DNA of 64,000 bases from Georgenia subflava (GCF_009193155.1 NZ_VUKD01000008.1:52327-116326), one strand, 5' to 3'. Positions 50,291-60,113 are shown, counted from the stretch's first letter. Translations and numbers: made by a program. Notes: generated from the letters alone by a model not told the origin.

Positions 50291-52666
50291 TCAGCGCACG
50301 CCGACCGTGACCGAGCTCGGCTGCCCGAGACCCGCGCGCACGGTTCGGGTGGCGGCGACCAGGTTGGTCAGCGCCGCCGTCGTCTCCTCGTAGCGCCGGG
50401 TCTTCAGCCCGCAGTCCGGGTTGACCCACAGCTGCCGCGCCGGGACAGCGGCGACGGCGGCGGTGAGCAGCTCGGTGATCTCCTCGACGGAGGGCACCCG
50501 CGGGGAGTGGATGTCGTACACCCCCGGGCCGATCTGACGCACGAAGCCCGCCGCACGGATGGCGGGCAGGATCTCCATGCGCGAGCGGGCCGCCTCGATG
50601 CTGGTCACGTCCGCGTCCAGGCCGTCGATGGCGTCGATGACTTCGCTGAACTCGGAGTAGCACAGGTGGGTGTGCACCTGGGTGCGTGCGGCGGCCGACG
50701 ACGTGGCGAGCCGGAAGGCCCGGACCGACCAGTCCAGGTAGGCGGCCTGGTCGGCGCGGCGCAGCGGCAGCAGCTCACGCAGCGCCGGCTCGTCCACCTG
50801 GATGATGCCGATCCCGGAGTCCTGCAGGTCAGCGACCTCTGCCCGCAGGGCGAGCGCCACCTGGTTGGCGGTCTGGGCCAGCGGCTGGTCGTCGCGCACG
50901 AACGACCACGCCAGGATCGTCACCGGCCCGGTGAGCATCCCCTTGACCGGCCGGTCCGTCAGCGACGCGGCATAGCTCGCCCACGCCACAGTCATCGGCG
51001 CCGGCCGGGAGACATCGCCCCACAGGATCGACGGACGCGTGCACCGCGAACCGTAGGACTGCACCCACCCGTGCTGCGTCACCGCGAACCCGTCGAGCAG
51101 CTCGGCGAAGTACTGCACCATGTCGTTGCGCTCGGGCTCACCGTGGACGAGCACGTCCAGCCCCAGCTCCTCCTGCAGACGCACCACCTTCTCGATCTCG
51201 GCGCGCATGGCGGCCTCGTAGGCCGCGTCGTCCAGCTCGCCGCGCCGGTGGGCCGCTCGCACGCGCCGGATCTCGCTGGTCTGCGGGAACGACCCGATCG
51301 TCGTCGTGGGCAGCACCGGCAGGCCCAGCTCCTCCTGCTGCGTGACCGCACGGCGGGCGTATGGCTCGCGGTCGAAGGCCGTCTCGTCGAGCCCGGCGAG
51401 CTCCGCCCGGGTCTGGGGACGGTGCACGCCGGGGTGCGCCAGCCGCGCGGCGCGGGCGTCGGCAGCCTCCGCGAGCTCGGCGGCGATCGCGCCGCGCCCG
51501 CGCTCGAGACCGTCGGCGAGCAGGAGGACCTCGCCGACCTTCTGGTCCGCGAAGGCCAGCCAGCCGCGCAGCTCTAGAGACAGGTGCACCTCGCGTTCGA
51601 CGTCGTGCGGAACGTGCTGCAGGGAGGTCGAGGTGGAGACGCAGACACGCCCGTCCGGTCCGACGGCGTCTCGCAGCCGCTCGAGGAGGTCCAGGGCGCG
51701 TTCGAGGTCGGTGCGCCAGATGTTCCGCCCGTCGACGACGCCGGCCGCCACGGTCTTGCCGGCGAGCGTCGCGAGCACGTCTGCGGAGGGCATCTCACCG
51801 CGCACCAGGTCCAGGCCGACGGCCTCCACCGACGACGCGGCGAGGACGGGTAGCGCGTCGCCGACGCTGCCGTACGGCGCGGTCAGCAGGATCGCCGGGC
51901 GGCGGGAGCGCGCCAGCTGCCAGGACAGGACGTCGTAGGCGTAGTCGGTGGCGGCGAGGACCTCTTCCCTCGAAGCGTCCCAGGTGTCCGCCACAAGGGC
52001 GGGCTCGTCGATCTGCACCCAGGGCGCACCTGCGGCGCCCAGCTCGCTGAGCAGGTGCGCGTAGGCGCCCACCACGTCCTCGAGACGGTCCATAGGGCGG
52101 AAACCCTTAGGAGCGCCGACGGCCGCCTTGCTGAGCAGCAGGAAGGTCACCGGGCCGACGAGCACCGGCCGGGTCGTGCTGCCCTCGTCGAGCCCCTCGC
52201 GGAACTCGCGGACCATGCGGTCGTCGACGTAGCGAATGGTCGTGTCCGGGCCGATCTCCGGCACGAGGTAGTGGTAGTTGGAGTCGAACCACTTGGTCAT
52301 CTCCAGCGGTGCCTTCTCGCCCGCTCCGCGGGCCAGCGCGAAGTATCCGGGGAGGTCCACGCTGCCGTCCGCGGCAACGAGACCCGCGAACCGCTCCGGT
52401 ACCGCACCGAGCATCGTCGCGACGTCGAGGACCGGGTCGTAGGCCGAGAAGGCCGCCGGGACGGCTCCGTCGGCGGACAGCCCGAGCGCGGCGAGGTGCC
52501 GCCGCGTGCGGCGACGCAGTGCCCGGAGCTCGTCGTCCAACCGGTCCGGCTCGGCGCGGCCGGCCCAGTATGCCTCGAGCGCCTTCTTCAGCTCACGGTC
52601 GGGCCCGTTCCGGGGATACCCCAGGATCGTGGCGGCGGGCAGGGCGGGCGCGGTGCTGTCGGTCAT
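50291..52666 (-). CDS. metE: Cobalamin-independent methionine synthase
   Basis: 791-aa enzyme that transfers methyl from 5-methyltetrahydropteroyl-triglutamate to homocysteine. The N-terminal half has ILGYPRNGPDRELKKALEAYW; the catalytic C-terminal half has LPTTTIGSFPQTSEIRR, DVLVHGEPERNDMVQYF, and zinc ligands in THLCYSEF and NPDCGLKTRRYEET. All expected Cys/His ligands are present. ATG 52666 has GAGGA upstream. It follows metF by 46 bp on the same strand, so both are under the riboswitch at 53794-53878. Confidence 0.97.
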   Translation of the reverse strand: MTDSTAPALPAATILGYPRNGPDRELKKALEAYWAGRAEPDRLDDELRALRRRTRRHLAALGLSADGAVPAAFSAYDPVLDVATMLGAVPERFAGLVAADGSVDLPGYFALARGAGEKAPLEMTKWFDSNYHYLVPEIGPDTTIRYVDDRMVREFREGLDEGSTTRPVLVGPVTFLLLSKAAVGAPKGFRPMDRLEDVVGAYAHLLSELGAAGAPWVQIDEPALVADTWDASREEVLAATDYAYDVLSWQLARSRRPAILLTAPYGSVGDALPVLAASSVEAVGLDLVRGEMPSADVLATLAGKTVAAGVVDGRNIWRTDLERALDLLERLRDAVGPDGRVCVSTSTSLQHVPHDVEREVHLSLELRGWLAFADQKVGEVLLLADGLERGRGAIAAELAEAADARAARLAHPGVHRPQTRAELAGLDETAFDREPYARRAVTQQEELGLPVLPTTTIGSFPQTSEIRRVRAAHRRGELDDAAYEAAMRAEIEKVVRLQEELGLDVLVHGEPERNDMVQYFAELLDGFAVTQHGWVQSYGSRCTRPSILWGDVSRPAPMTVAWASYAASLTDRPVKGMLTGPVTILAWSFVRDDQPLAQTANQVALALRAEVADLQDSGIGIIQVDEPALRELLPLRRADQAAYLDWSVRAFRLATSSAAARTQVHTHLCYSEFSEVIDAIDGLDADVTSIEAARSRMEILPAIRAAGFVRQIGPGVYDIHSPRVPSVEEITELLTAAVAAVPARQLWVNPDCGLKTRRYEETTAALTNLVAATRTVRAGLGQPSSVTVGVR

Positions 52667-52712
52667 GTGTGGTCCTCGGGGCTGGTGAGTGGTTCGGACA
52701 TGGGCGGATGCC

Positions 52713-53783
52713 TCAACGGGCGACAGGCGACAGGACGGTGGCCCCGGGCGTTGCGCGGGGCAAAGGGGCCGAGCCGGTGGGCATGGCGGCGCAGCCGGGC
52801 TGTGCTCTGGACAGCGCCGGGTTCCGCAAGCCCCTGTCACGGAGGTGCTCGACGACGTCCAGGGCCGGCCGGTCCTGGTTGAACGTGTACAGGTGGATCC
52901 CAGGAGCACCCACCGCGAGGACGCGGTCGATCAGCGCCACGGTCGCGTCGATGCCTCGGCGGAGCCGCTCGGCGTCGTCCTCGACAGAGAGCAGCGCCTG
53001 GAGGCTGCGCGGCACCTCGACGCCGGAGAGGCCGGCGAGCCGCTGCAGGCGGCGCGCGTCCGTCATCGGGATGATTCCCGGAAGGATGGGCAGCTCGATG
53101 CCGACGTCGCGGGCGTCGGCCACGAGGGAGGCGTAGGCCTCGGCGTCGTAGAAGACCTGGGTGATCGCGAAGTCGGCTCCGGCGTCCTGCTTCTCCCGCA
53201 GCGCCGCCAGCTCGGCCGTGCGCCCGTGGGCGGCCCCGGAGGGGTAGGTGGCGACCGACACCGAGACGCTGTCGGCGGCGCGCGCCCCGAGGTCGAGCGC
53301 GACGACGCTCGGTGGCTCCGTCGTGGACCGGCCTGTCTCGCACGGGCGTCCCAGGTGCTCGGCCTGGATCTCCCTGATGAGCGCGACCAGGTCGCTTGCC
53401 CGGTCCAGGCCGCCGGCGGTGGGCCGCCACACCTGCTCGCCGACCGGCGGGTCCCCGCGCAGGGCGAGGAAGTCACGGACACCGGCGTCGAGGAGGGACC
53501 GCACCATGCCCGCCAGCTCGTCACGGGTGGCCCCGACGCACGTGAGATGGGCGATCGGCCGGACACCGGCCTCGGTGATGAGGCGCCGCACGAGCTCCGC
53601 CGAGGCCAGACGCGAGGTGCCGGAGGCGCCATACGTGACGGAGAAGAAGTCCGGGCCCGCGGCGGCCATGCGCAGCACGCGTTGCCAGATGACCTCGTCG
53701 AGCTCGGGCCGGCGGGGCGGGAAGAGCTCGAAGGAGACCGTCGGCTGCGTGACCGTCGTGGGTGGGAAGACCGCCGGGACCAT
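52713..53783 (-). CDS. metF: Methylenetetrahydrofolate reductase
   Basis: 356-aa flavoprotein making the 5-methyltetrahydrofolate that MetE consumes. Conserved features are FELFPPR, FSVTYGASG, HLTCVGATRDEL, LALRGDPP, DFAITQVFYDAEAY and PGIIPMT. The C-terminus extends some 50 residues past the usual TIM barrel without recognisable motifs. ATG 53783 is spaced seven bases from GGAG, and that GGAG abuts the closing helix of the SAM riboswitch, so S-adenosylmethionine should block ribosome access. First gene of the metF-metE operon. Confidence 0.95.
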   Translation of the reverse strand: MVPAVFPPTTVTQPTVSFELFPPRRPELDEVIWQRVLRMAAAGPDFFSVTYGASGTSRLASAELVRRLITEAGVRPIAHLTCVGATRDELAGMVRSLLDAGVRDFLALRGDPPVGEQVWRPTAGGLDRASDLVALIREIQAEHLGRPCETGRSTTEPPSVVALDLGARAADSVSVSVATYPSGAAHGRTAELAALREKQDAGADFAITQVFYDAEAYASLVADARDVGIELPILPGIIPMTDARRLQRLAGLSGVEVPRSLQALLSVEDDAERLRRGIDATVALIDRVLAVGAPGIHLYTFNQDRPALDVVEHLRDRGLRNPALSRAQPGCAAMPTGSAPLPRATPGATVLSPVAR

Positions 53784-53793
53784 TGCTCACACT

Positions 53794-53878
53794 CCATCGG
53801 TCCTGGCGTGAGCACCACCCCGACGTCGGGAGGTTGCTGCGGCGTCGTCGAGCCAGGTCTCTCGGCCGCTCTGGATGG
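53794..53878 (-). promoter_or_regulatory. SAM-I (S-box) riboswitch of metF-metE
   Basis: The leader RNA has P1 CCATC/GATGG, then AGAGCGGCCGAGAGACC, CTGGCTCGACGACGCCGC, the invariant AGCAACC, P3 CCCGA-CG-TCGGG and GGTGCTCA, matching the SAM-I core in order. P1 closes directly against the metF Shine-Dalgarno (GATGGAG), pointing to translational repression when S-adenosylmethionine binds. Confidence 0.88.
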
Positions 53879-53968
53879 GCGTTTCCGACAGTAGCGCCGG
53901 CGTCCAGAACGCGGACCCGAATGAGACACAGATGTTGAGGTACGCGGTCCGGCACTCCGGAGCGCTGT

Positions 53969-54661
53969 TCAGCGCACGGCGATCAGAGACTTGGGGAGGC
54001 CTGCGAGACGCTCACGAAGGATCGTTGACGAGGGAAAGTAAGCCTGCATCTCCGTCACACCGACAAGCTCGGTCCACAGGACCGAGCTCCTGGCGCCCTC
54101 GTACGTCTTGGGTCTCGTGTGGACGAGGGGCCAGTGCCGAGCGATCGCGACACGTGCCTTGGTCGGTGCGAACTGCATCCCGGGAAAGAGCCAGTGCGGT
54201 TCGACGGGGAAGTACCGGTAAGGCGTCTGCACCCAGTGACGGGGCGCCAGCGCATCGATCTCTCGCGCCAGGTCAACTCGGCGAGCATGTCCCCCGACAT
54301 GCTCGAGCAACGAGTTCGAGAACACCAGGTCGAACGAGGTGTCCGACCCGGCGGACTCAAGGGCACTGCGCGCAGCGCAGGCATCCCCGGCGACCGGAAC
54401 GACGCTGTCGTCCCGCGACTCACCAGGCTCGAACAGGTTGAGCACCGTGACCCGACGTGGCGTGACTGGCGCCCGTTGCCACGATTCCACCGTGCCGCCG
54501 AGGTCGAGGACACTCATCTCCGTCACATCCGGGAAGTTCGCACGGAACAGGTCCCAACGCCTGAGGCGAGCGCGCGCACCGAGCGACGTCGGAGACTCCA
54601 CCAGCAATCGCCGCATCACCTTGCCACCGCGGGTTGTGGCGTCGGCAGTCGTCTTCGTCAT
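53969..54661 (-). CDS. SAM-dependent methyltransferase (class I)
   Basis: 230-aa methyltransferase. Motif I is reduced to SVLDLGGTVESW, followed by VTVLNLFEPGE, the acidic VAGDACAARSALES and FDLVFSNSLLEHVGGHARRVDLAREI, a type-11 methyltransferase layout. The pattern PYRYFPVEPHWLFPGMQF is typical of methyltransferases in polysaccharide clusters. ATG 54661 follows GAGGAGGATC. It faces away from the plus-strand F420-type gene; a sugar or lipid acceptor is likely but not provable. Confidence 0.8.
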   Translation of the reverse strand: MTKTTADATTRGGKVMRRLLVESPTSLGARARLRRWDLFRANFPDVTEMSVLDLGGTVESWQRAPVTPRRVTVLNLFEPGESRDDSVVPVAGDACAARSALESAGSDTSFDLVFSNSLLEHVGGHARRVDLAREIDALAPRHWVQTPYRYFPVEPHWLFPGMQFAPTKARVAIARHWPLVHTRPKTYEGARSSVLWTELVGVTEMQAYFPSSTILRERLAGLPKSLIAVR

Positions 54662-54945
54662 TGATCCTCCTCGGTGCGAATGGGCCGAGCGTATGGCTGG
54701 CGGAGGACGCAGAGCACCGCTTTCGGCGCGCAAAAGTGCCAGGCCTCGTCTCGCCGCGCCAACAGTGGTAGCGCGTGTAGCCGGTAGCCGACTTGCCCGC
54801 ACCCATCCGCGCGACCGAACGCTATGGCGCACGGCCCGGAGGTATCGGCCGGGTATCCAGAGACTGTGGTCAGATTCGTCCACCTGGGGCCACGCGCTAT
54901 GCCACGCTTGCTGTGCGATCCGGCTCGAACGAGGAGGACCTGGAC

Positions 54946-56205
54946 GTGACATCTCGTCCCACAACCATTGGGCAGGTCGTCGCTGCCGACCTGTGCAGCG
55001 GCTGCGGACTGTGTGCGGGCCTGATGCCAGAACGCCTCGAGATGGTCGACCGCGTCGACCTCGGTCTGCGCCCGCGGATGAAGGACGGACATGACGACGA
55101 CGAGACGACGAGCGCCGCCGCCGTGTGCCCTGGAGCGACAATCACGCGCCCCCCGGTGGCCGCGAACGCCATCACCGAGCTCGCGGACGGTTGGGGCGAC
55201 GTCCTCGAGGTCTGGGAAGGCTATGCCTCTGACCAGGAGGTCCGGTTCGCAGGCTCCAGCGGCGGCGTGGTGACCGCCCTCGCCGCCTGTGCCGTCTCTA
55301 GCCGAGCCTTCGCCGGCGTCCTGCACACCGCCGCGCACCCCGACGCCCCGCTGACGAACGAGACAGTGCTGAGTCGGAGCCGGGACGCGTTGCTCGCGGC
55401 GGCGGGCTCGCGCTATGCACCGGCCGGGCCCTGCGACAGGCTAGACCTGGCCGAGTCCGCAGGCGGGCCCGTCGTGATGATCGGCAAGCCCTGCGACATC
55501 GCAGGGGTTTGGGCTGCGCGTCGGAACCGTCCCCAGCTCGACGCCGCCATCGGCGTCACGATCGCGGTGTTCTGCGCGGGCACACCGAGCACGCGGGGCA
55601 CCCTGGAGATGCTCTCGGCCATGGGCATTCATGACCCTGACGACGTGACGTCCCTCCGTTTCCGGGGGATGGGCTGGCCCGGCCACGCCGTCGCGACCAC
55701 CCGCAGCGGGCAGGAGGGGCGACTCGACTACGACGGGTCGTGGAACACGGTGCTGCAGAAGCATCGGCAGTGGCGCTGCCGACTGTGCCCCGACCACACC
55801 GGCGAGCTCGCGGACCTGTCCGTCGGCGACCCGTGGTACCGCCCGGTCGAGCCTGGCGACACCGGGCGCTCGCTCATCCTGGTGCGGACCGACAAGGGCC
55901 GAGAGCTGCTGCGATCCGCTATCCGATCGGGCGCGATCATCGCCGAGCGTGTCGCGCCAGGGGTGCTGCCCGCCTCGCAGCCGAATCTACTGCGCACGCG
56001 CGGGGCCGTAGCCGCCCGGATCGCCAGCCTCCGGCTCGCTGGCTACCCGTTCCCCCGCTTCAGAGGCTTCCCCATGTGGCGATTCTGGTGGAGCGAGCTG
56101 CCGTTGACGGAAAAGCTGCGCTCCACCGTCGGCACGCTACGGCGGGTCCGCAGGCGTGGCAGCCGGGCAATGGATCCTGGCTTCCGCGAGGCGAACCACG
56201 GATAA
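54946..56205 (+). CDS. Coenzyme F420 hydrogenase/dehydrogenase beta-subunit family protein
   Basis: 419-aa flavin and iron-sulfur protein related to FrhB/FpoF. Cys17, Cys20 and Cys23 (LCSGCGLCAG) with Cys of AAVCPG form a ferredoxin-like cluster; AGSSGGVVTALAACAVSSRAFAGVL starts the FrhB domain; WRCRLCPDHTGELADLSVGDPWY supplies further Cys. Such proteins occur beside polysaccharide pyruvyl transferases, and one is encoded at 58763-60037 here. They may oxidise or reduce a sugar with F420H2 or ferredoxin. GTG 54946 has GAGGAGG eight bases upstream. Confidence 0.85.
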   Translation: MTSRPTTIGQVVAADLCSGCGLCAGLMPERLEMVDRVDLGLRPRMKDGHDDDETTSAAAVCPGATITRPPVAANAITELADGWGDVLEVWEGYASDQEVRFAGSSGGVVTALAACAVSSRAFAGVLHTAAHPDAPLTNETVLSRSRDALLAAAGSRYAPAGPCDRLDLAESAGGPVVMIGKPCDIAGVWAARRNRPQLDAAIGVTIAVFCAGTPSTRGTLEMLSAMGIHDPDDVTSLRFRGMGWPGHAVATTRSGQEGRLDYDGSWNTVLQKHRQWRCRLCPDHTGELADLSVGDPWYRPVEPGDTGRSLILVRTDKGRELLRSAIRSGAIIAERVAPGVLPASQPNLLRTRGAVAARIASLRLAGYPFPRFRGFPMWRFWWSELPLTEKLRSTVGTLRRVRRRGSRAMDPGFREANHG

Positions 56206-56242
56206 CAGCCTCATGACCAGGCTGCCGATCTTTCGTCAACCG

Positions 56243-57796
56243 TCATCCGCCGCGCGCGCGGCGTGCCTTGTCCTTGAGTTCGGAATTCGCTCTACGTAGC
56301 CTTGCTTTCAAGTCAGCGGTAAGAGGGGTGTTGACATACTGATCCCCGGACTCTCGCAACTGCATCGGTAGCCTCGGCGAAATCGACTCAACTCGCCAGA
56401 GTGCACCGACCGCCCCGACAACGATAAAAACAACCCCAACAAAGGTCGCGAATGAGAACGAGTCGAACGTCCCGCTGGCGAGGAAGGCGGCGGGCATGAC
56501 GACCGCTAGCGCTTGGCCGAGGTGCCGGGTTTCCTCATCTGCCCCACGCAGACGGACACTTCTTCCCAGGAAGAATGGCACAGCAAAGAACGCGATCAGC
56601 GCAGCCACTCCCAGCACACCACCCGCAAGCAACGAACCATAGAGTTGGTTGTCTAGGAGGATGTACCGATCCGGGAGCACGGTCCCAACCCCGCGTCCGA
56701 GCCACGGCCGCTGCGCCCACAGCTCCATCACGTACGCTCCGTCAGACAGTCGGTTCTGAATGCTCGGATCGTTATCGACATTTGTGAAGAGCGCCTTGAT
56801 CGTTCCCAGCACACCACGATTGACGACGTGAAAGGCTGCCGTGGCGACGATAGTGGTGACGAGCACGTTGTAGCGGCGCCGCCACGGCCAGACGACAGCC
56901 ATGAGCGTCATGGCGAGCGCCACGGTCAGGATGGCGGATCGCGAGATAGACAACGGGATGCTGCTTCCGATGAGGCCGACCATGAGCCATCGCACGATTC
57001 GGGTTCGTCCCGGTGGCGAGAAGAACGCGTAGTGCATCGCGATCGGTAACACCAATGAGAGCACCACACCGAACTCGATGTAGTGGTTGGCCGTGCCGGC
57101 CACACGCGCGAAATCGCCGTCGCCTCGCGCCCCGACCCCGATCAGCGCCGAATTGCGGGACAGGCCCGGAATACGTATGTACTGCGTCAGATCGACGATG
57201 CGAGTGAACTGGAGGATCCCGACCGCCGCCATCACCGAGGAGAAGCCTACGAGCGCCACAAGGAATCGATCCAGCTGGCGTCTGCTTCTGATTCCATCAG
57301 CCACCGCCAGAGCAATGCCAACCATTGCCACATTGAAGATCATCCAGCGGTCAGCGCCGCTCGCTTCGTCATCCGGCAGTCGCCGGTCATATCCGGCTGC
57401 GTAGCCGACGAGTTGGACCGCAAGGTAGCCTGCCATCAGCCACCTGACGGGCTGTTTCTCCGGCGGAAGCCCGCCCCTCAATGCAAATACGCACCACAGG
57501 AAGATCAGGAGAATTCCCACCGCGACCGAAGGCCGTCCGACTGCTCCGAGGCCCGCTATGACAAGGCGAGCTGGAATCAGAAATTGCAATGCCAGGAAGG
57601 CGACGAGAATCGTGAAGAGGTCGATCGGTGATGAGTTACGGGGGCGAAGGACAACAGGCTCGGGGTCGGATCGCGCGACTTTCAGCGCCGTAGGGCTTCG
57701 AATCAGCACAGGCTGCCAGCCGTCCGCCCCAACATCCTTCGTGGCCAGTCGATCCGCACTCTTCTCGCGACGTCCGGCGCCGGGTGTGCGCCTCAT
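56243..57796 (-). CDS. O-antigen/polysaccharide polymerase-like membrane protein (Wzy)
   Basis: 517-aa protein with about eleven membrane segments and one large loop, the Wzy/WaaL layout. The loop contains GTANHYIEFGVVLSLVLPIAM and later WAQRPWLGRGVGTVLPDRY followed by DNQLYGSLLAGGVLG; the PWLGRGVGT-type motif is characteristic of O-antigen ligase/polymerase proteins. Basic N- and C-terminal tails are cytoplasmic. ATG 57796 is used; a TTG at 57811 is an alternative. Base composition is visibly less GC-rich than the housekeeping genes. Follows the Wzz-like gene by 28 bp. Confidence 0.82.
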   Translation of the reverse strand: MRRTPGAGRREKSADRLATKDVGADGWQPVLIRSPTALKVARSDPEPVVLRPRNSSPIDLFTILVAFLALQFLIPARLVIAGLGAVGRPSVAVGILLIFLWCVFALRGGLPPEKQPVRWLMAGYLAVQLVGYAAGYDRRLPDDEASGADRWMIFNVAMVGIALAVADGIRSRRQLDRFLVALVGFSSVMAAVGILQFTRIVDLTQYIRIPGLSRNSALIGVGARGDGDFARVAGTANHYIEFGVVLSLVLPIAMHYAFFSPPGRTRIVRWLMVGLIGSSIPLSISRSAILTVALAMTLMAVVWPWRRRYNVLVTTIVATAAFHVVNRGVLGTIKALFTNVDNDPSIQNRLSDGAYVMELWAQRPWLGRGVGTVLPDRYILLDNQLYGSLLAGGVLGVAALIAFFAVPFFLGRSVRLRGADEETRHLGQALAVVMPAAFLASGTFDSFSFATFVGVVFIVVGAVGALWRVESISPRLPMQLRESGDQYVNTPLTADLKARLRRANSELKDKARRARGG

Positions 57797-57824
57797 CCCG
57801 CGTCCGGACAATGTGCGGCGTCCG

Positions 57825-58643
57825 TCATGTCGACGCTACCGAAGTCCGATCATGTCCGCGCAGCGGTCTCCGAGCGAGCTCGGATCGATCAGATGGCAGT
57901 GTCTCGTCTCCTAGCGACTCCCTGATCGTGACAGGAATGGCATCAGCTGGCTGCGTCAAGTAGGCACCGTCCCGAAGGTCCGACCGGCTAGCGGCGACGG
58001 TCTGCCCTGATCCGGGTCTCGGACCGACGGACGGACGGCTCTCACTATGCTTCCGCCGGCGGCGCCTGGCAAGGCCGACGATGTCGTCGAAGAGGATGGC
58101 AGTGAGCAGCGCTATGCCGGCGCCGAGCACTCCGACCACTGCCTGGATCTGTGCTTTTCCTTCGTAGGTGATCGCTGTGACCTCTGGCGCACCAAGGACT
58201 TGCAGACCGAACTGAGCGGCCGTGTGCACTCCGGCAGCACCCTGTCGGGCGGCCAGCTCGTCGCGGATCTCGGCCACAAGCGCGTGGCCGGTCTCGACAG
58301 CCACGTCCGGAGATCCGGAAGTAACCGAGATGCTCATGATCGCGCTTCGGGCCTGCGCGCTGACGGTGTACGTCGAACTGAGACCCTCCGCTTCGAGGCC
58401 ACGTCTCGTCTCACTGCTGTTCAGCACAATAGCCACGGCGGCGCTGCCTTGTTCGAGGTTGCCATAGGGGTTGGGCACCATCGCCGGCTCCCGCCCGGGC
58501 GTCATGAGCGTCGAGGCGCTCACCTGGTACTCGGGATTGACGCCCTCGCCGACCCGGAGCACACCGAGCGCCGTCAGTGCGAGCAGCGGCACGAAGATGT
58601 ACCACCGCCGCAGGGTGGCTAACGTGATCCGCCAGACGTCCAC
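57825..58643 (-). CDS. Polysaccharide chain-length determinant-like protein (Wzz family)
   Basis: 272-aa protein with membrane segments at about 15-32 and 163-185 flanking an extracytoplasmic domain, then a basic RRRRRKH anchor and an 80-residue disordered tail. This is the Wzz/KpsE topology that controls polymer length together with Wzy. No tyrosine kinase domain is fused; such kinases are absent from the window. GTG 58643 follows GGAGG. Divergent from the pyruvyl transferase by 119 bp. Confidence 0.78.
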   Translation of the reverse strand: MDVWRITLATLRRWYIFVPLLALTALGVLRVGEGVNPEYQVSASTLMTPGREPAMVPNPYGNLEQGSAAVAIVLNSSETRRGLEAEGLSSTYTVSAQARSAIMSISVTSGSPDVAVETGHALVAEIRDELAARQGAAGVHTAAQFGLQVLGAPEVTAITYEGKAQIQAVVGVLGAGIALLTAILFDDIVGLARRRRRKHSESRPSVGPRPGSGQTVAASRSDLRDGAYLTQPADAIPVTIRESLGDETLPSDRSELARRPLRGHDRTSVAST

Positions 58644-58762
58644 CGTGCGCCTCCTTCCCCGGAACCTGTGTCACAACAATCGTGACACCGTGGTCGAGAA
58701 CCCACAGAGGATTCGGACACGAAGTTCGGACAGAGCACCGAGCGCTCCCCCATACTTCGGAT

Positions 58763-60037
58763 GTGACGGAACTTCGACTCGTGCTCGCCGGTGCTCTGGT
58801 ACGCAACGACAACCGTGGGGTCGAGGCCCTCGCGCGCTCTGTGCTGGACGCCATAGCACTGAGAGAAGCCAGTACATACCTCTCGGTTCTCGACGACGGC
58901 TGGGGAGTGCGGAGAGACGGGGACAGCTCCGGCTTGAGCCTCGAATTCGTAGGTGTCCGCCTCTCGAGGCGGTGGCACCGTCCAGAAAGCTGGGCTCAGA
59001 TTCGACTGGCCCAGGCCCTGCGGAGCAGGATCAACCCAGCGGCGCAGCGCATCAGTCACGCAGATGCGCTGCTCGACATCAGCGGTGGCGACAGTTTCAC
59101 CGACCTCTACGGCCAAGCACGACTGGATGCAATCTGCGCTCCCAAGGAAGCGGCACTACGGGCGGGACGCCCGCTCGTGCTCCTCCCTCAGACATTCGGA
59201 CCGTTTACCGGTCAGGCCTCACGCCGTCGCGCCGAGCGAATAGTGCAGCGCTCGACCGTTGCCTATGCTCGTGACGCCCTCAGCTACGAGCGTCTCCTTG
59301 AGCTCGGTGGACCCGACGCTGACACGGGCCGGTTGCGTAGTGGCGTCGATGTCGCGTTCGCTCTCGAACCGCGCGAACCCAGCGGCGAGGTGGTACGACT
59401 TCTGGGCGACCACCCAGGTGAGGTCCTCGCAGGGGTCAACGTCTCAGGGCTACTCGTCGAAGAGAGCCGAGCCGCCCGCTTCGGCCTCAGGGGCAACTAC
59501 CTCGCGACGATGACCTCGCTCGTTCGCGAGCTCATCGGCGTCGGGGCACGACCGGTCCTCGTACCGCATGTGCACGGCGCGGGAGGCGAGAGCGATCTCG
59601 CGGCTGCGCTGGCCGTTCGGGATTCGCTCTCGCCCCACGAACGAGACGCGGTCATGATCCTTCCTGCGGAGCTCCGCGCCGCAGAGCTGAAATGGTGTAT
59701 CGCTCAGCTCGACTGGTTCGCGGGTAGCCGCATGCATGCCACGATCGCATCACTCTCATCAGGAGTTCCGACGTTCGGTTACGCATACAGCGACAAGGCC
59801 GAGGGTGTGTTCGCTATGTGTGGCTCGGGAGCGCACCATGGTGACGCGCGGCAGACGACCGGTGCGGCGGCTGTCGAGATGATGATGCACTCCTTCGATC
59901 AACGGGAGCGAGCGGCATCCGACCTCGCGCGGACGACGCCTTCCGTGGTCGCCCTCGCGCGGCAGCAACTTGCCGACCTCCTCAGTGAGATCGCTTCATG
60001 GCACGGCTCTCCAATGCCGATCGGAACAGTCGCATGA
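58763..60037 (+). CDS. Polysaccharide pyruvyl transferase family protein
   Basis: 424-aa GT-B-like enzyme of the CsaB/WcaK family that adds ketal-linked pyruvate to polysaccharides. Features are LAGALVRNDNRGVEALARSV, ADALLDISGGDSFTDLYG, VLLPQTFGPF, the C-terminal AGSRMHATIASLSSGVPTFGYAYSDKAEGVF with the conserved SRMHA. GTG 58763: CATACT six bases upstream suits a leaderless mRNA, and the homologous region begins at once. It opens the plus-strand arm of the surface-polysaccharide cluster together with two GT2 enzymes. Confidence 0.88.
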   Translation: MTELRLVLAGALVRNDNRGVEALARSVLDAIALREASTYLSVLDDGWGVRRDGDSSGLSLEFVGVRLSRRWHRPESWAQIRLAQALRSRINPAAQRISHADALLDISGGDSFTDLYGQARLDAICAPKEAALRAGRPLVLLPQTFGPFTGQASRRRAERIVQRSTVAYARDALSYERLLELGGPDADTGRLRSGVDVAFALEPREPSGEVVRLLGDHPGEVLAGVNVSGLLVEESRAARFGLRGNYLATMTSLVRELIGVGARPVLVPHVHGAGGESDLAAALAVRDSLSPHERDAVMILPAELRAAELKWCIAQLDWFAGSRMHATIASLSSGVPTFGYAYSDKAEGVFAMCGSGAHHGDARQTTGAAAVEMMMHSFDQRERAASDLARTTPSVVALARQQLADLLSEIASWHGSPMPIGTVA

Positions 60038-60113
60038 CGCTTCTGAGCACCGTCGGCCGTTCTCACCTGTCTAGGCTCTTCAGCCCGCGCCCTCAGCTGC
60101 ACGACGGGGCACG

